Source of the DNA: Thelephora terrestris
Lineage: Eukaryota > Basidiomycota > Agaricomycetes > Thelephorales > Thelephoraceae
Reading direction: 5' to 3'
DNA: 64,000 bases
NCBI GenBank assembly: GCA_015956445.1
Contig: WIUZ02000017.1
Coordinates: forward strand, 620,001-684,000
The notes beneath the pieces are model-generated. The model was not told the origin of the DNA, searched no databases, and worked only from the letters and a program-made list of their open reading frames with translations. The position numbers were made by a program, and so were the translations under genes. Shown one piece after another: positions 1 to 11,669 of this stretch. Every line of letters begins with the position of its first letter. The first letter of the stretch is position 1.

Positions 1-1962
1 CTCTTGTGTCTTCTTTTCATCCTCGCTCAATACATGTTTGTCTAGGTGACCGTTAGCGTACAACACACGAGAGCCGCTGGCGACGCAAACCTAGAATTTC
101 TATACGACGCTTGAAGATCGATTCAGGAGCAGGGAGCAGAACGATATCTACAGCCTTCGTGATCTGATACGATGATCAGCGCAGCCTACCGTGTGATTCT
201 TCTGAACGCACCTTCCAGGCCTCAACCAAGACGCCCATTCCAGAAGTAAGCAAGCTGGGTCAGGAAGATCAGCTTCAATTGCCTATAAGTGTCAAGATTA
301 CGCACATCATGTAGCTCGTTTGTTCATTGTTGTCAATCAGGTAAAGGAGAACGACGATTTGAACGAATACGTTGAGTACGATCTGAGTGGATCAGATATT
401 GGAATCCCGATAAAGGTCGTAGACAGGTGAACTCACTGAACGAAGAGATACTCCCACCATTTCCTTCTTCTGCTTCCAGTGGGAAACATCGTTCTTGAAC
501 GCCAGTATCTCGAAACTACGTAGGACAAATCAGGGCACTGCGTTTCGAGAAAGTTTAAAAGCGCTTACACCATGTGTAGTATTGAGACAATACCTGTGAG
601 GGCAAGGAGGTAAGGGTTGGTCTCCGTGAGCATTCTCTTCATTTCATCGAGCTCGGCTCCAGAGCCCTGCTGCTTGGCTGCGTCTTTGAAGCCCATAGCC
701 ATCGCGGCGTACAGCTGGAACTTCATGAAGGACATGGGGTGTAATGTAATCTGGAGCGGTTGATGCGTGACCGTAGAGTTAATTTCCACGAATTGCGACC
801 GGAGCTGCCAAAATTCGTTTGGAAAGACGATGGGATAGAAGAATGCCACGGTTTGAGTGGAATCCAGTGCACCGGGTATCATGTGTACGTCTGAGTTCCG
901 GTTGGAAGCTCAATCAGTGCTTCCCAAGGGCGGGGACACAAATACGTACGCTGGGCCACAGGAGGGGGTATTTTGGCAATGTTCAACTTATCTGTGTCTG
1001 AGACCAGGGCCAAAGTCAAGTTCTGGGTAAAAGTCGTAAGACCGTGTTCTCCAGGCTCTATCACAACTTAACTTACATGGTGCCAATGGGAAACGATCTC
1101 GTCTGCCGGCTCGGGTTCGGATCCCTGTTCCCGTACTTCTTGCTTTCCGCCCAGGAGGTTCTTCACTTTTCTGATCTTCCCCTTAGGTAAATAGTATGTC
1201 AACGCTATGCCCTCAAGTCAGAAAGCGTTGGGTCGTAGAAATTGATTGCATACATCGGCGAATGTGGTTCACCAGGAGGGGGTTATAATCCGCGGAGTGC
1301 GGGTTTGGTGTGGCATTATCCCTGACCAAGAAGATGTCGGCCCACATTGATCCATTGTGTTGCACACCCTGCAAATCGTCACGCCTCAACAAGAACCAAT
1401 GTCAGCTGTGAGAGTGGGGACATACCTCGGAGAAATTAACGTCGAGATCGATGACCCTTGCCTCGTTCCAGTCGCCAAACGTAATATCGTCCCAAACGAA
1501 TTGTGGAAGCGGCTCCTTGTGTCCAAACACATCACCCTCCGGATCCGTAGACAAATAGACGTGCATCGACAACTTCGATCCAAATGGCCACGCAAGAACA
1601 GCATTCTGGATTGCTTGGGGCTGGGGAGGTAGAATTTGTCCGTCAGATCCTACTTGAGGTTTCTCAACGGCCTGTGCATGATCGGCGGATGGTTCTTGTG
1701 GCGGATTGAATCCCCCAAGAAGTTTCCCAGCTACAAACGGCAGATAAAGTTCAGAACCTTGTCCCAGGATATCACAGTCATCTACACACCAAACTGCATG
1801 GCCACATATATCAGCAGGGCTTGCTATCACGTGGACATACATTAATTTGCCAGCACATGCATATCGTCGTTGGTCACTACCTACCTGGAGCATTCCCCAG
1901 AAGCGGCCACCTCCTCCTTGATCGCCTTGCTGGGCATTGGTCGAAGCCTGTGCTTCAGGCAT
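1..1962 (-). CDS. CLPTM1-family multi-pass membrane protein, 3' part beyond the left edge
   Basis: Member of the CLPTM1 / cleft lip and palate transmembrane family, ER-associated multi-pass proteins. Start is the ATG at 1962 (MPEAQASTNAQQ), followed by a first membrane segment QALLIYVAMQF reached after an intron at about 1884-1824. Successive exons give family blocks in the right order: LSMHVYLSTDP, FVWDDITFGDWNEARVID, QHNGSMWADIFLVRDNA, LTYYLPKGKIRKV, NEFWQLRSQFVEINSTV, MKRMLTETNPYLLALTGI, FEILAFKNDVSHWK, IVVLLYLIDNNEQTS, WKITKAVDIVLLPAP and KHVLSEDEKKTQE. The reading runs off the window before the remaining membrane helices. At least eight short introns were needed; the one before KHVLSEDEK (about 62 nt) has a good CTAAC branch site. 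Domain order and conservation make the family call firm; the cellular role is taken from the family. Confidence 0.93.
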
Positions 1963-2205
1963 CCTTGCGATACCTCTCAGGTTGGCGGGTGGGTGGATGC
2001 CGGAAGAAAGCGAAGGGACACGCGAACTCACGCGCACGGACGATCGGCAGGAAATAGCACGCGATCGCAGCGCTAAAGGAGTTATTGTAAAATCCAAATC
2101 TAAGGTTGACAACCGGCCTGGATTGCTTTGGCATGAGATCGATAGCTACAACTACACTTTACAGGCCACTTTTTGAAGATCTTTCTGGGTAAAGTAAGTT
2201 TCTGT

Positions 2206-3589
2206 TCACAATTTGGCGTTGTGTATGCGAATGGAAAAGCCGAGACGAGGGAAGTGTGCGTGAAGGGGTATACCACATGTCCCCTTGACCCGAATCACAA
2301 CTTCCTCCTTGTTCAGTCCTACAAGCGGTCCAACAGTCGGGTGGTTCTTCCCTGTACATTACAAGGAAAATGTAAGCATGAACGCGGGACTAAAGCGAGG
2401 AGTGTCCACTCGCCGGTATCGGTAGGTGTAACGGCGACAGTTTGACCGGGCTTAAGTCCGAGTCTCTCCGCCTCCGCAGCATCAAATCCCGTATGATCCT
2501 CCACACCTCCCTCCTGGACAAACCTCAGGGCTTGCTCACTCGTCATCTTTTCAAAGGGAGCGGCATTTGAGTTCTGGGCGGCCCTGAGGTGCTCACTCAT
2601 GCGGGAGATCCACTTTTTGTCTCAGTCAGGATCGTGAGCAAAAGCGAGAAGCTACGGACGCACCTTGACGGTATGAGGAACAGCGTTGGGGTCAAATAGG
2701 TCCCCCAGAAGCAGAGGTTTGAAACCTGCAGCCCAACCAAACAAGGTGTGGGCGGAAATGTCAGCGAGGCTTGGCGCCTCCGTGTCAAGCAACCATTCGC
2801 GGCCATCCGAAAGTTGCTCTTCCAACAAGCTCTAGTTGATATTGTTGGTTTGAATAGCTCGCAGGTGTCCAGATCTGACATACCACGTGAGAAGCTATCT
2901 CGCTCTTGAGCCTCTGTTTGGCTTCGGGGCGAGCTTGAACGTGGAGGGGCTTGTCCATATACTCTCTGTACTGTGAAAACGGGACCCGCCAACTAAGGTC
3001 CACGCGACTCACGTCAGATCTATCCTTCACGAATGCCTCAGGCAACTTTTGAAATGGCAAAGAGGAGGCTGCGAGTGGGAATACTGTGCGGTCAAAGTAG
3101 TACATAACAAGCGTCTTGACCATGCCCGTGTCCGATGAACCACCACCCTTCCGCTGGGGAAAGAGCGTTCCATACCCAGCGGAGGACGGATACCTCCGTT
3201 CGAGTGTCGATGCGATGAGGCTTGTATCAGCGTAAACGTCCCTGCCAATGGCGAGGACAGGGATACGGCGGTATGTTATGCCCATCGTTTCAGATAGCTC
3301 TGGCCTCGGCAAAGTCATGGAAACCTGCACAGGGTATAAATCAGTAAACACTAGCCCTTGTCAACACGCGCAAGGCCTCTAGGGCCGAGTCTATGCGCGC
3401 GGCTATAGGACACGCACTTCTACACGGGTGTGAGGGATTTGCTTCAGAAGCAACATGTTCACGGCTTTTTTCCCAAACGGGGACGCTTCATAGCTGTGTG
3501 AACGTTTAGCAACCTCGGATCCACTGTAACTTCGCGATTTTGTGTACGTGCCTGTACAGCACAGGTGTGGGGAGGACTTTGCGAGCCAT
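2206..3589 (-). CDS. Glutathione S-transferase-like protein (fungal Ure2p/omega-like type)
   Basis: Thioredoxin-fold N-terminal domain followed by a helical GST C-terminal domain, as in many basidiomycete GST-like proteins. I take the start at 3589 (MARKVLPTPVL), with an intron near 3505-3558 leading to YEASPFGKKAVNMLLLKQIP, the glutathione-site region. Then come LPRPELSETMGITYRRIPVL, DVYADTSLIASTLERRYP, a variable loop with GTLFPQRKGG, and C-terminal blocks LLEEQLSDGREWLLDTEAP and SLADISAHTLFGWAAGF. The tail KPGQTVAVTPTDTGE is joined by an intron to VGPLVGLNKEEVV and ends HFPRLGFSIRIHNAKL-stop at 2206. This C-terminal extension is common in fungal relatives. The exact first splice site is uncertain because two donors fit. 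Substrate unknown; probably detoxification or redox. Confidence 0.88.
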
Positions 3590-3781
3590 GTTCCTGGCCA
3601 AGGGTAGACCCCGCTCATGGTTAACGATCGCGCGGATGACGGCAGGCCGGTTATGCCGGTTCCGTCTTATCCGAAAAGTTCCCATCCGTTCAATTGTTCA
3701 GGCGCAACATACCAACACGGTTGGTGGCAAATGAAATAATCGTTCTCTTAGTAGTACACGAGGCATCTAACACAGGAATGA

Positions 3782-5721
3782 CTAGGCGATGAAAGACCTG
3801 CCGTACGCAACAGCCGTTTTGGCACGGTTTTGGATATCCCGCTTGAATGATCCAAAATCGGCCGTCCCTCCGCTCTTCGGAATTTGACTTTCATGAACCT
3901 GGGAGGGATGCTGGAGTTCGCGAGAAGCAGCAAGAGTAGATTCTTGCGGGGCGTATCCGAGTACCGAGGGCTTCGTTTCGGTTTCGTCCAGTTGTTTACG
4001 CAGCGCGGCGATCTGTTTCTTGATCATCTCCTCGAATGTAGGCTTAGGAACACTGTCATAGGTAGCAAGAAGAACGAGGGCAGAGACACTGGATTGGAGG
4101 TTGGAGTGAGGTTCGTGCGTTGCGAGACTATGACAAAAACGTACAATGCTTCCTTCAAATACGCGAAGCTGAAATCGTATGTGAGGTCTGCAATCTGATC
4201 CTTGAGAGCGTCTGAGAACGAAATGTCCTTGTTGTGTCTAAGTTTCTTCTGCCAATATTGAAGGTATAGTACTCGTTCATCGTGGGTAGGTTTGTCAAAT
4301 AAGCTTCGGTTAAATTAGCGTCCAGGCGCGTAGAGCGTCGGAAAGGAACGAACAATTTACGGTCGAACCTGCTGGGGCGTTTGGTGATGGCAGGGTCCAG
4401 CCGGTCATAGTGATTAGTGGACCCAATGACGAGAAGCCCATCGTTGTTCTCCAATCCGTCGAGTTGGTTCAAAAAAAAGGAGCGGTTGCTGTCGTTGATC
4501 AAGCTATCCAAGTCCTCGAGGATCAAGACGCAGGGCGCCTCTGCCCTGGCCTTCCTAAAAACCTGGCTCATGGCAAACTCCTCACCAGCCCAACCTGTTA
4601 GCCGTTGGCGTTAGCGATCAGGAGGGTGCGAGCACAGTGTAAGTACTTTACTTTTGAAGGATTTGACGTAGAGCGGTGAATAGCCTCTTTCAAGGGCGCC
4701 TTTCATGATGGCCTTGATACTGATGGTCTTCCCGTTCCCTGGGGGACCATACATCACTATGCCTCTCTGGATGTGGAGGGGTTAGTCTCTCGGCACTACG
4801 TCCAGGAACGATCATACCTTCCACGGGATCTGGAGTTCCAAATAAACTCGCTCCGAAGAAAAGAAGCCAAAAACGTCCTTTTGGAGCGTTGCCTTAAAAT
4901 CTTCGTCAAGGATGACGTCTTTCCAATTTGCCTTCTGGACCTCCTCCCACAACCCTGGGTCCTTGTCCCAGAATCCTTGATTAAACACCCATATTTCGTC
5001 GTGCAAAGCTTGAGCCCAACCCCCTGCAGCAATGAGCAAGTCCTTGCTGGGTTGCTCGGAAGTGCCCTCGTGTACGATGAATTGGTACGCAACCTGGCCA
5101 TAACCACGCAGGAACTTTATAACTTCGTCAGCCGCCAATTACGACAGGAGTTGACGGGAACCTACTGTTGTGACAAAGAGCTTGAAGTCGTATTTCTAGG
5201 GGAAATAAGATCAGTATTCTGATGTCAGTAAACATGCTTCGTACCTCCCAGGCGACCTGGAAGCATCCGTACGACACCCTTTCGACGAGGGCGCCAGGTG
5301 TACCCATCCTACGGGCAAATGGGACAAATATGTTCTCGGAGATCATTAAATCTGGCCTTAGAGACTGGACATATGCCGCCGGAAAGCCCAAGATACTGGC
5401 GACGCCTGACTGTGAAGCGACGACAGTGTGGCCAGGATAGAGCTTTCGTAATTGGTTGGTCCTATGATACAGTAAACTGAGTGACGTTAGCACAACAAAA
5501 TAAACAGCTCTCCTCACGCAAAGATGAATGGATCACTCCAAGGCTCGGAGGCTGGACAAGACCATAAGCACAGGCATGCCTCGCCTGGAATAGTCACGCC
5601 TACCATTCTCTGTCCAGTTCGTGTACAAACGGTCCTTGTTCTGGTCCTCGCGTTCGTCCCGGAAGGTAATCTTTATGAATGCCTCCTCAAGCTCTCGCTC
5701 GGTGGGTCGTGTGTCAGACAT
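3782..5721 (-). CDS. Fungal AAA+ ATPase (Bcs1-like/CDC48-like single AAA domain)
   Basis: P-loop ATPase of a fungus-expanded AAA family. The start chosen is the ATG at 5721 ([15 protein letters not shown]); the frame is open upstream, but longer starts would run into the divergent TOM20 gene. The N-terminal half contains [18 protein letters not shown] and [20 protein letters not shown], family-specific and not catalytic. The AAA module has [17 protein letters not shown] (Walker A GPPGNGKT, near 4740), [11 protein letters not shown] (Walker B) with [16 protein letters not shown], a sensor-1 region [11 protein letters not shown], and RPSRFDRK (arginine-finger region). After introns it continues [16 protein letters not shown] and ends in a charged coiled tail [16 protein letters not shown] with stop at 3782. 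ATP-driven remodelling is inferred; the substrate is unknown. Confidence 0.9.
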
Positions 5722-5872
5722 GGTGGTTGTTTGTGGTGCCGCCCCAGAAGCGCTGGCTGCCACTTCCCAGGTTGGCAGCGCCTGACAGCGCTTTGATCGC
5801 CATTCGGGAGCCTCCGACACGTGACCATCCGTCACCTGCCATTTCCGGAATTCCGCTTTCACCAGCTCAGTC
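5722..5872. promoter_or_regulatory. Shared divergent promoter, AAA ATPase / TOM20
   Basis: Only 151 bp separate the start codons of the minus-strand AAA ATPase and the plus-strand TOM20 gene, so promoter and 5' UTRs of both must lie here or inside the opposite gene. No clear TATA box is visible. Confidence 0.5.
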
Positions 5873-6674
5873 ATGAAGACCTCGACTGCTGTAACCGTTG
5901 CTGGCGTCACTGTCGCAACCGGCGTGCTCGCATACGCCGTTTATTTCGACTACAAGCGACGAAACGACACCTCTTTCCGCAAAAAACTGCGTGAGTTTCC
6001 GACCGCGTCTCCAATGAACACGTTTTCATTGATTCGCCCGCCTCACTCTCACTGTAGGCAAAGACAAGAAAAAGGTCGAGAAGAGTACAGCGCAATTACA
6101 GGTGGACGATGCCACAGCTTCGGCACCTACCGCTGAGCAACTTCGCACGGCGTTGCTCGCCCTTCAGAAGGAGCCACTCCCAGTCTCTCCACAAGAAAAG
6201 GAAGGGTACTTTATGAACCAGGTCAGCCTGGGTGAGCAAATGGCTTCTCAGGGTGAGTTTTCATATATCTACGCGCCGTCGGAGAAAGTTAATGGCGTTC
6301 AGGTCCTGCCTTCAACCTGCCTTCTGCCCTCGCCTTTTACAGAGCATTAAGGGTCTATCCATCTCCTGTGGAGCTCATTGTGCTCTATGAGAAGAGCGTC
6401 CCAACTCCGGTGTTCAAGGTGCTTCGTTTTCTGCGTGATAGTTGGGTCGACGCTGATTTCGAGCACGCAGATCGTGATGGATCTCATGAACTTAGATGTA
6501 AGTTCAAGCGAATCTTTCGGGGAGAGTGCCGAAGAACGCACCGTTGAAACGTCTGGTGCCCACGACGAGGATGATGGCGATGCTAGCCCTACACGAGGCA
6601 GTCCCCCATCGGTTGCATCTTCCAATGAATGGGACAAGTTAACCGATTCTGGGACCCAAACCCCCGCCTCGTAG
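5873..6674 (+). CDS. TOM20: Mitochondrial import receptor subunit TOM20
   Basis: Outer-membrane receptor that binds presequences of mitochondrial precursors and passes them to the TOM channel. Starts MKTSTAVTVAGVTVATGVLA, the N-terminal membrane anchor, then YAVYFDYKRRNDTSFRKKLR and a lysine-rich linker. Exon 1 ends at 5990. The cytosolic domain follows: TAEQLRTALLALQKEPLPVS, EGYFMNQVSLGEQMASQ, then after an intron GPAFNLPSALAFYRALRVYP and SPVELIVLYEKSVPTPVFK. The last exon begins IVMDLMNLD and ends with an acidic, serine-rich tail closing WDKLTDSGTQTPAS, stop TAG at 6672-6674. Length and domain order match fungal TOM20. The stop is immediately followed, in the same frame, by an ATG that fits the start of the next gene. 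Confidence 0.96.
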
Positions 6675-8363
6675 ATGCACGTAGGGAGCTAGCCACCTCA
6701 TCCTTCGTCTGTTCTTTGTCCATCCCTAATTTTTTGTCAACCTTGTCCTAATATACACTCACTTGTCTGGCTCCATTCTGTCCGGGTCAGGTGCAAACGC
6801 GTGCTGCAGGTAAGCACTCAATCACTGAGGCTGTAATGAGACTAAACTCGAAAATTTGGATGCCCTTGCCTTCAGGTTACTATGACAGTTTCCCCGACAG
6901 GTCCATGGGTGTAGTGATAAAGGTCATTCAAGAACCGACCGAGAAGAAAATACTCGTCCTCGATAAAGACGTCAAGGCTGGAGAAGTGATTTTCACAGTA
7001 AGCACATGGTCCCGCACAAAGTCCCTCTATCCGATAAATATTCACCATCCACGTCATTTCTTATAGGAGAAACCCGTTGTTGCTGTGCTCGACCACGACC
7101 TGCAAGAGACGGGCACCTATTGTACTTACTGTTTGCGTTCCGTCAGTCCCCAGGACGCAGTCATCCCGGAGGTCGATCGCTTCAACTCCGTGTACTGCTC
7201 GATCGATTGCGAGGCACGTTCAAAGCACCAATCGCAGAATTTGTTGTTTGGCCGTGAATCTGTTCTACCACCTGCGCTTCTTCCCTTGGGGGACATCCCC
7301 GGTGCGGCGGAGAACAGGAATGCTGCTCAAACTGCTTTCGCGAACTACCTCAAGTCGGACGGAAAGTCGCTGCCGCTGTTGGTCGCTCGCTTCGCCGCTC
7401 GTCAAGGTGAGTCTCTTGATCCTTCTCCTGACTGTGAGATTGCTTGACAGACTTGGCCTACAGTGGAAGCTGAGATCAACAAAATGATCCCCCCGGAGAT
7501 GAGAGCAAGCGATGCTCCCGCCATCGACGAGAGTGCCCAGTACGATCACATGGAGAGGCTACGCTACGTCGACACCGAAGTTACTCAGGATGAAAAGACC
7601 TTGCTTTCAAATGTCCTCGCTGCTGCTCTCCCAGGGCTCGAACGACTTCTCGGAGATGACAGACATGACATCCTCAAAGGAAAGATAAGGTACAACTCTA
7701 TCGGTATCAGCTTCAACGGGGGCCGTGATGACAAGGTACGTCAGACAGTTGGCTGTCTCCCAAATCTCCCTTTGAAATTTTTCGCACAGCCCACACCGAA
7801 AGACCGTCCAGAAGACATTGAGAGGACCCGTACGCCATATGGCACTTCGAGACAAATCGGAACCGCCTTCTTCTACGTTTCCAGCTACGTAAGTCTCATG
7901 CGCTTGTTTTAGATCTCATCCCCCCTATTGAACACAACTCGATCCCCGCTTTTAGCTTGCACACTCCTGCGACCCCAACGTCCGCCCCTCGTTCGACGAA
8001 ACAGGCACATCTGAACTCTCCCTGATCGCCCTCCGCGACCTCAAGAAAGGCGATGAGCTGACGATGGCCTACGTAGACGTCGCTCCAGGTCCAGACGAGT
8101 CCGCTGTCGATGCTAGGCGGAGGAGACGCCAAGAGCTCGCGAGGGGTTGGAAGTTCGCTTGCGAGTGCTCCAAGTGCGTCGCGGACTTGGTCACGACTGA
8201 AATTTCTGGCGCCGAAAGTGCTGGAAAAGATGGCGATAACGATTTAGGCGTTCCGTTGGAGGAAGCCAGGGTTGAAGAGGCTGTCGCTAGAGTTGAAGCT
8301 CAACTCGCTCAAGTTGCTGTGTCTGAGCCTCCTGTTGCTCCTGCCCAAGAACTCGCCCTTTAA
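6675..8363 (+). CDS. SET-domain protein with MYND-like cysteine cluster (SMYD/SET5-like)
   Basis: Putative lysine methyltransferase. Best start is ATG at 6675 (MH), with donor at 6681, acceptor TCAG at 6787-6790, a 19-nt exon VQTRAA and a 66-nt intron 6810-6875, giving MHVQTRAAGYYDSFPDRSM. An alternative start is the ATG at 6836, inside that in-frame, stop-free 66-nt intron. The body has an early SET block KDVKAGEVIFTEKPVVAVLD, a cysteine cluster GTYCTYCLR...VYCSIDC resembling a MYND insertion, FYVSSYLAHSCDPNVRPSFD (the AHSCDPN segment matches the NHxxxPN SAM/pseudoknot motif with Ala for Asn), KKGDELTMAYVD and a post-SET FACECSKC. The alanine-rich tail ends at TAA 8361-8363. Histone or non-histone substrate cannot be told. 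Confidence 0.88.
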
Positions 8364-9159
8364 AACGCTAGCGACGAACATCTTACTCGACGCATCCAAG
8401 GACCAACCGCTCAATGCGTCCCCCTCAAAAGCACCCTTCCATTTTCCGCTTCGAATTCCGCGTTTGCTTAGTTACGCATACACTCCACTAATCGCCTCCG
8501 CTTACGGACACAATATTTAATCTCCACTCCACGCTTTCACCCCAGCTCTCGAGCCTTACCTTCGATTAGAATTTAGACCCGCCACGCAAACATATAGGAA
8601 TCCCAGACTCGAATGCATGGTAAAAATTACGATGGAATGGCTACTCTAGGTGTTAAAGAGAAAACGTCCATGAACCAAGACGACTAATGGCATGAATGAA
8701 CTTGAGCGCGTGAAGAACGAAGTATACGCGAATAATTATGCGAAGTTGGTGCTTGGACGAGAAAGACCTTGATACAAACAAACGATGAGGAACAATAGTA
8801 AGGTGTACGTATATGTAAGATCGAAGCAGTGGGGATGTGCGTATGCGCGAGAACGATAGAGTGAAGGAGAATAGGGGACAAATCGTTCGGAGAAGAGGGC
8901 TACGATGGTGCTTGTGAGGTACAAATACATTACACGCACAGAAGGATGAAATCGGAATTGAAACGGAGAAGAGTGGTTTGGGATCGGGTTTGGGGATATG
9001 AAAACACCTTGAGAGGACAAACAACGTTTGGGATACAGCGTATGCACAGCTTAAACACACGAAAGATTGAGGCAGATAAGGTTGGGGGAAAGAATCTGAG
9101 GGATTAAAGGGTCGAGAAGTTTGGGAGGGTTGGGGTGAATCATATGGAGTAAAACGGGG
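8364..9159. other. Convergent intergenic region between the SET gene and the 9160-11669 gene
   Basis: About 800 bp between two gene 3' ends, AT-richer than the coding regions. It probably holds both 3' UTRs. Open frames on the minus strand at 8653-9060 are rich in Ser, His, Phe and Ile and have no domain-like pattern. No RNA gene or repeat recognised. Confidence 0.5.
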
Positions 9160-11669
9160 TTACGCTAAACTCCTCCACATTCCGGGTTCGGGGAGTTTGT
9201 TTCTGGCTTGGATGATTCGTAATGCTCGCTCGCGGCCACGTCCCTCGCCATCTCGATCTTCTTCTACAATTTCTTCGACGATTGGCTTCGGCTCGAGCGG
9301 AAGAGGAAGCTCAGGCGGGGCTCTTGGCTGCCCTGACTTCGTAGGGTTCCCAGACGCGAGGGGAGAAACAATGAATACTGGTAATGATCGTGCGATATCT
9401 TCGGGCAGTTCGAACGAGGTCCACCCTTAGTATTCAAGCTCAAGTGTTAGCAAAAACCTCTGACCGGGTTATTCGTGGATGAACGTACCCGTTTCATCAC
9501 TTGTCGAAGCGGCTTCGCTTTCGGTCTGATTCCTTGGAGATGACGCCCAATTTGCGTCCCCTTCACCCATGACCATCCTGAGCGCCTTGCCGTTATCCCG
9601 ATCCCACAAGCCACGGTGACTGGGCGTATGGGCGGCGACGAGTTTCAACATTGCTTCATCTTCGGTTGGCGCAAATCGTTGGTTGGGCAATTCAGGCGAG
9701 GCAACCACAGAATCAGGAGTGGATTCTTCTTTGGGCGAAGTGACTGTGGATTCCGATGGTGTTGCGAACCGGGAGTTCGAAGGGGAGGGGAGGGAGATAG
9801 GGCGTAGAGTAGAGAACGATTGAGGTAGGCCAGATCCCGAACTACCAGAGGAACGTGAGCGTTGATGAGACTTCTGTCGTGGGACCTGGGAGAGCTCGAG
9901 AAGGGGCAACGACGTCGCCTCTTCCTCGGAGGGACTTCGATCGGCGTCTTCCTCCAGCTCAAAGATAGAGACTAGAACCAAATATGAGTACATGCGCGGC
10001 TCCTCTAGAGAGTAAATCAGACCTTCAGCCTGGCCATTGGTTCTGGTATCGAGCCGGTTGGCGTCCTGTTCTTTCGTTGCGTCCCGCTCGATCGTCATCA
10101 CGTCCGGCTGGACATCAAACGTCACCTTCCTTCTGCCTTTCTTGGCCTTGGGACTGGTACGCTCGGTTTCAGACAAGGACTGATCGGCATTTTGCTGTGG
10201 GCTTTGCGCAAGGGACCTGTCGATGCCGTTAACGGCCTTTGTGGTATCCTGATTAGGCTGAGTGACTTCAGCCACAGTGGTATCAGGTTGTTGAGCGCCC
10301 TGCGCGCTCGATTCCGGCGTGATTTCAGGTCTGGCGGCTCGCCTGCGGCGTTCCATTTCAGCCTCAAGGTTCAGGACGAGGAAACTCGTGGCGAGGTCCT
10401 TGGAATCCGACATGTCCCTCCTGAACGGCTCAAGAATTTCGTTTGTTTCGTCCAGTTCGATGTAATTCGTCAATGCCGGCGATGAGGCGATAAGTGTCTC
10501 TGATGGATCCGAGATCGTGGAAGGCTGAGGAGAACTAGATGGGTGATGCGTCCGACGTTCACGCGGATGATGGAATCCAGAGTTTACCAAAGAGGCAGAG
10601 AGCGCGGAAGCCTTGGGAGTCGCATCACCTCCGTTTGGCCGCTGATGAAGCGCATGAGCGGGAACGAAGTCGTGGGTGACAAGTGTCCCTGGTGACGGGG
10701 AGTTTCCTTGACCGTTCCACTTTGTGCTTTCCTTCCGCCCGTGACTTGTGTGGTTCCTCTTGTCACCGCCAAACCTCTCCAAACCCTGCCTGAACTGAGA
10801 CCACAAACTCTCGGTTTGTTGTCGTAATCGCGTTTCGTGGGCTTTAATTTCAGCAAGTTTCTCCTGCGTCACGCGCGCCAGGTACTCCTCGGCAGCGTCC
10901 CGGATAGCTTGAGATTCAGAGTTCGCGATCGAAGATAGATATGTGAATGCTGGGTGTGAAGGGGTGAAGGGAGGAGGTAAGAATAACGGCGGTAAGGTGG
11001 GTAAATGCGTAGTTGGTTCAGGAGAAGCCGCTTCGGGGGCAAGCTGAGGGACGGGCGTCATAGGTTCCGCAGCGCCGTCATCGGAGGGCAAAACGATGCG
11101 GAAAATGGAAGAATATGACGGATTCGACTCTTCCTGGAGAATAGCATCCCGCGTCTGTGCGAGTCATCAACAAAGGATGAGGTAAACGTGACAACCATTG
11201 TGCTTGGAGTTAGAACGCACCAGACACCCTTTGTGCACCTCGACAGTCCCGGTAGAGGTCTTCAAAACGTCCTTCTCCACCCATTCTTCGGTGGGGATGA
11301 CGGGTCCGGGTCTCGGTCTCTCCTCTCCATTGAGGGTGTTTGATCGCGAGACTCGGTACACGAGTGATTGACAATTGAGGCAAATCAACGACATGTATCG
11401 TATACTTTTTGACGAGTCCGTCGAGTCCGGAATGGCCTTGGATCGCATCCGAAGTGTCAGTTGACTGTGTTGCTACAATCATGTCCAGTCAACCAACGTG
11501 GGGCTATTAACGGGTGTATTGAGAGACTTACGATGACAATACCGTCATCGTCGACACAGGTAGAAATATACTCATCATCGGGGTATTGTGTGGCATCTTT
11601 AAGGGTCGACCGCGAGTAGATTCTGACGTTGAGACATTTACAAGCGTAAGTCGGAGTGTCAATGGCCAT
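9160..11669 (-). CDS. Conserved basidiomycete protein with N-terminal Cys motifs and long disordered C-terminus
   Basis: Not recognised as a named family, but the exon pattern and blocks look like a conserved mushroom protein. Start ATG 11669: TPTYACKCLNVRIYS. After an intron comes SIRYMSLICLNCQSLVYRVS, then TEEWVEKDVLKTSTG and VEVHKGCL. CxC, CxxC and a later Cys could bind zinc. A further intron leads to PSYSSIFRIVLPSDDG, a proline-rich stretch PTLPPLFLPPPFTPSHPAFT, and a coiled region DAAEEYLARVTQEKLAEIKA. A long Ser/Pro/Glu-rich part follows with KAKKGRRKVTFDVQPDV and ELPNQRFAPTEDEAML. A last intron near 9490-9433 (donor GGTACG) joins to WTSFELPEDIARSLPVF and a C-terminal helix ALRIIQARNKLPEPGMWRSL, stop at 9160. 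Function unknown; nuclear or scaffold roles are speculative. Confidence 0.75.

Noticed and set aside
6837-7066. TOM20-SET direct genomic fusion
   Set aside because: A clear TAG ends TOM20; a fusion needs read-through, so separate CDSs are annotated.
8653-9060. Minus-strand frame of 135 codons
   Set aside because: Ser/His/Phe/Ile-rich with no motif, inside the 3' region of two convergent genes.
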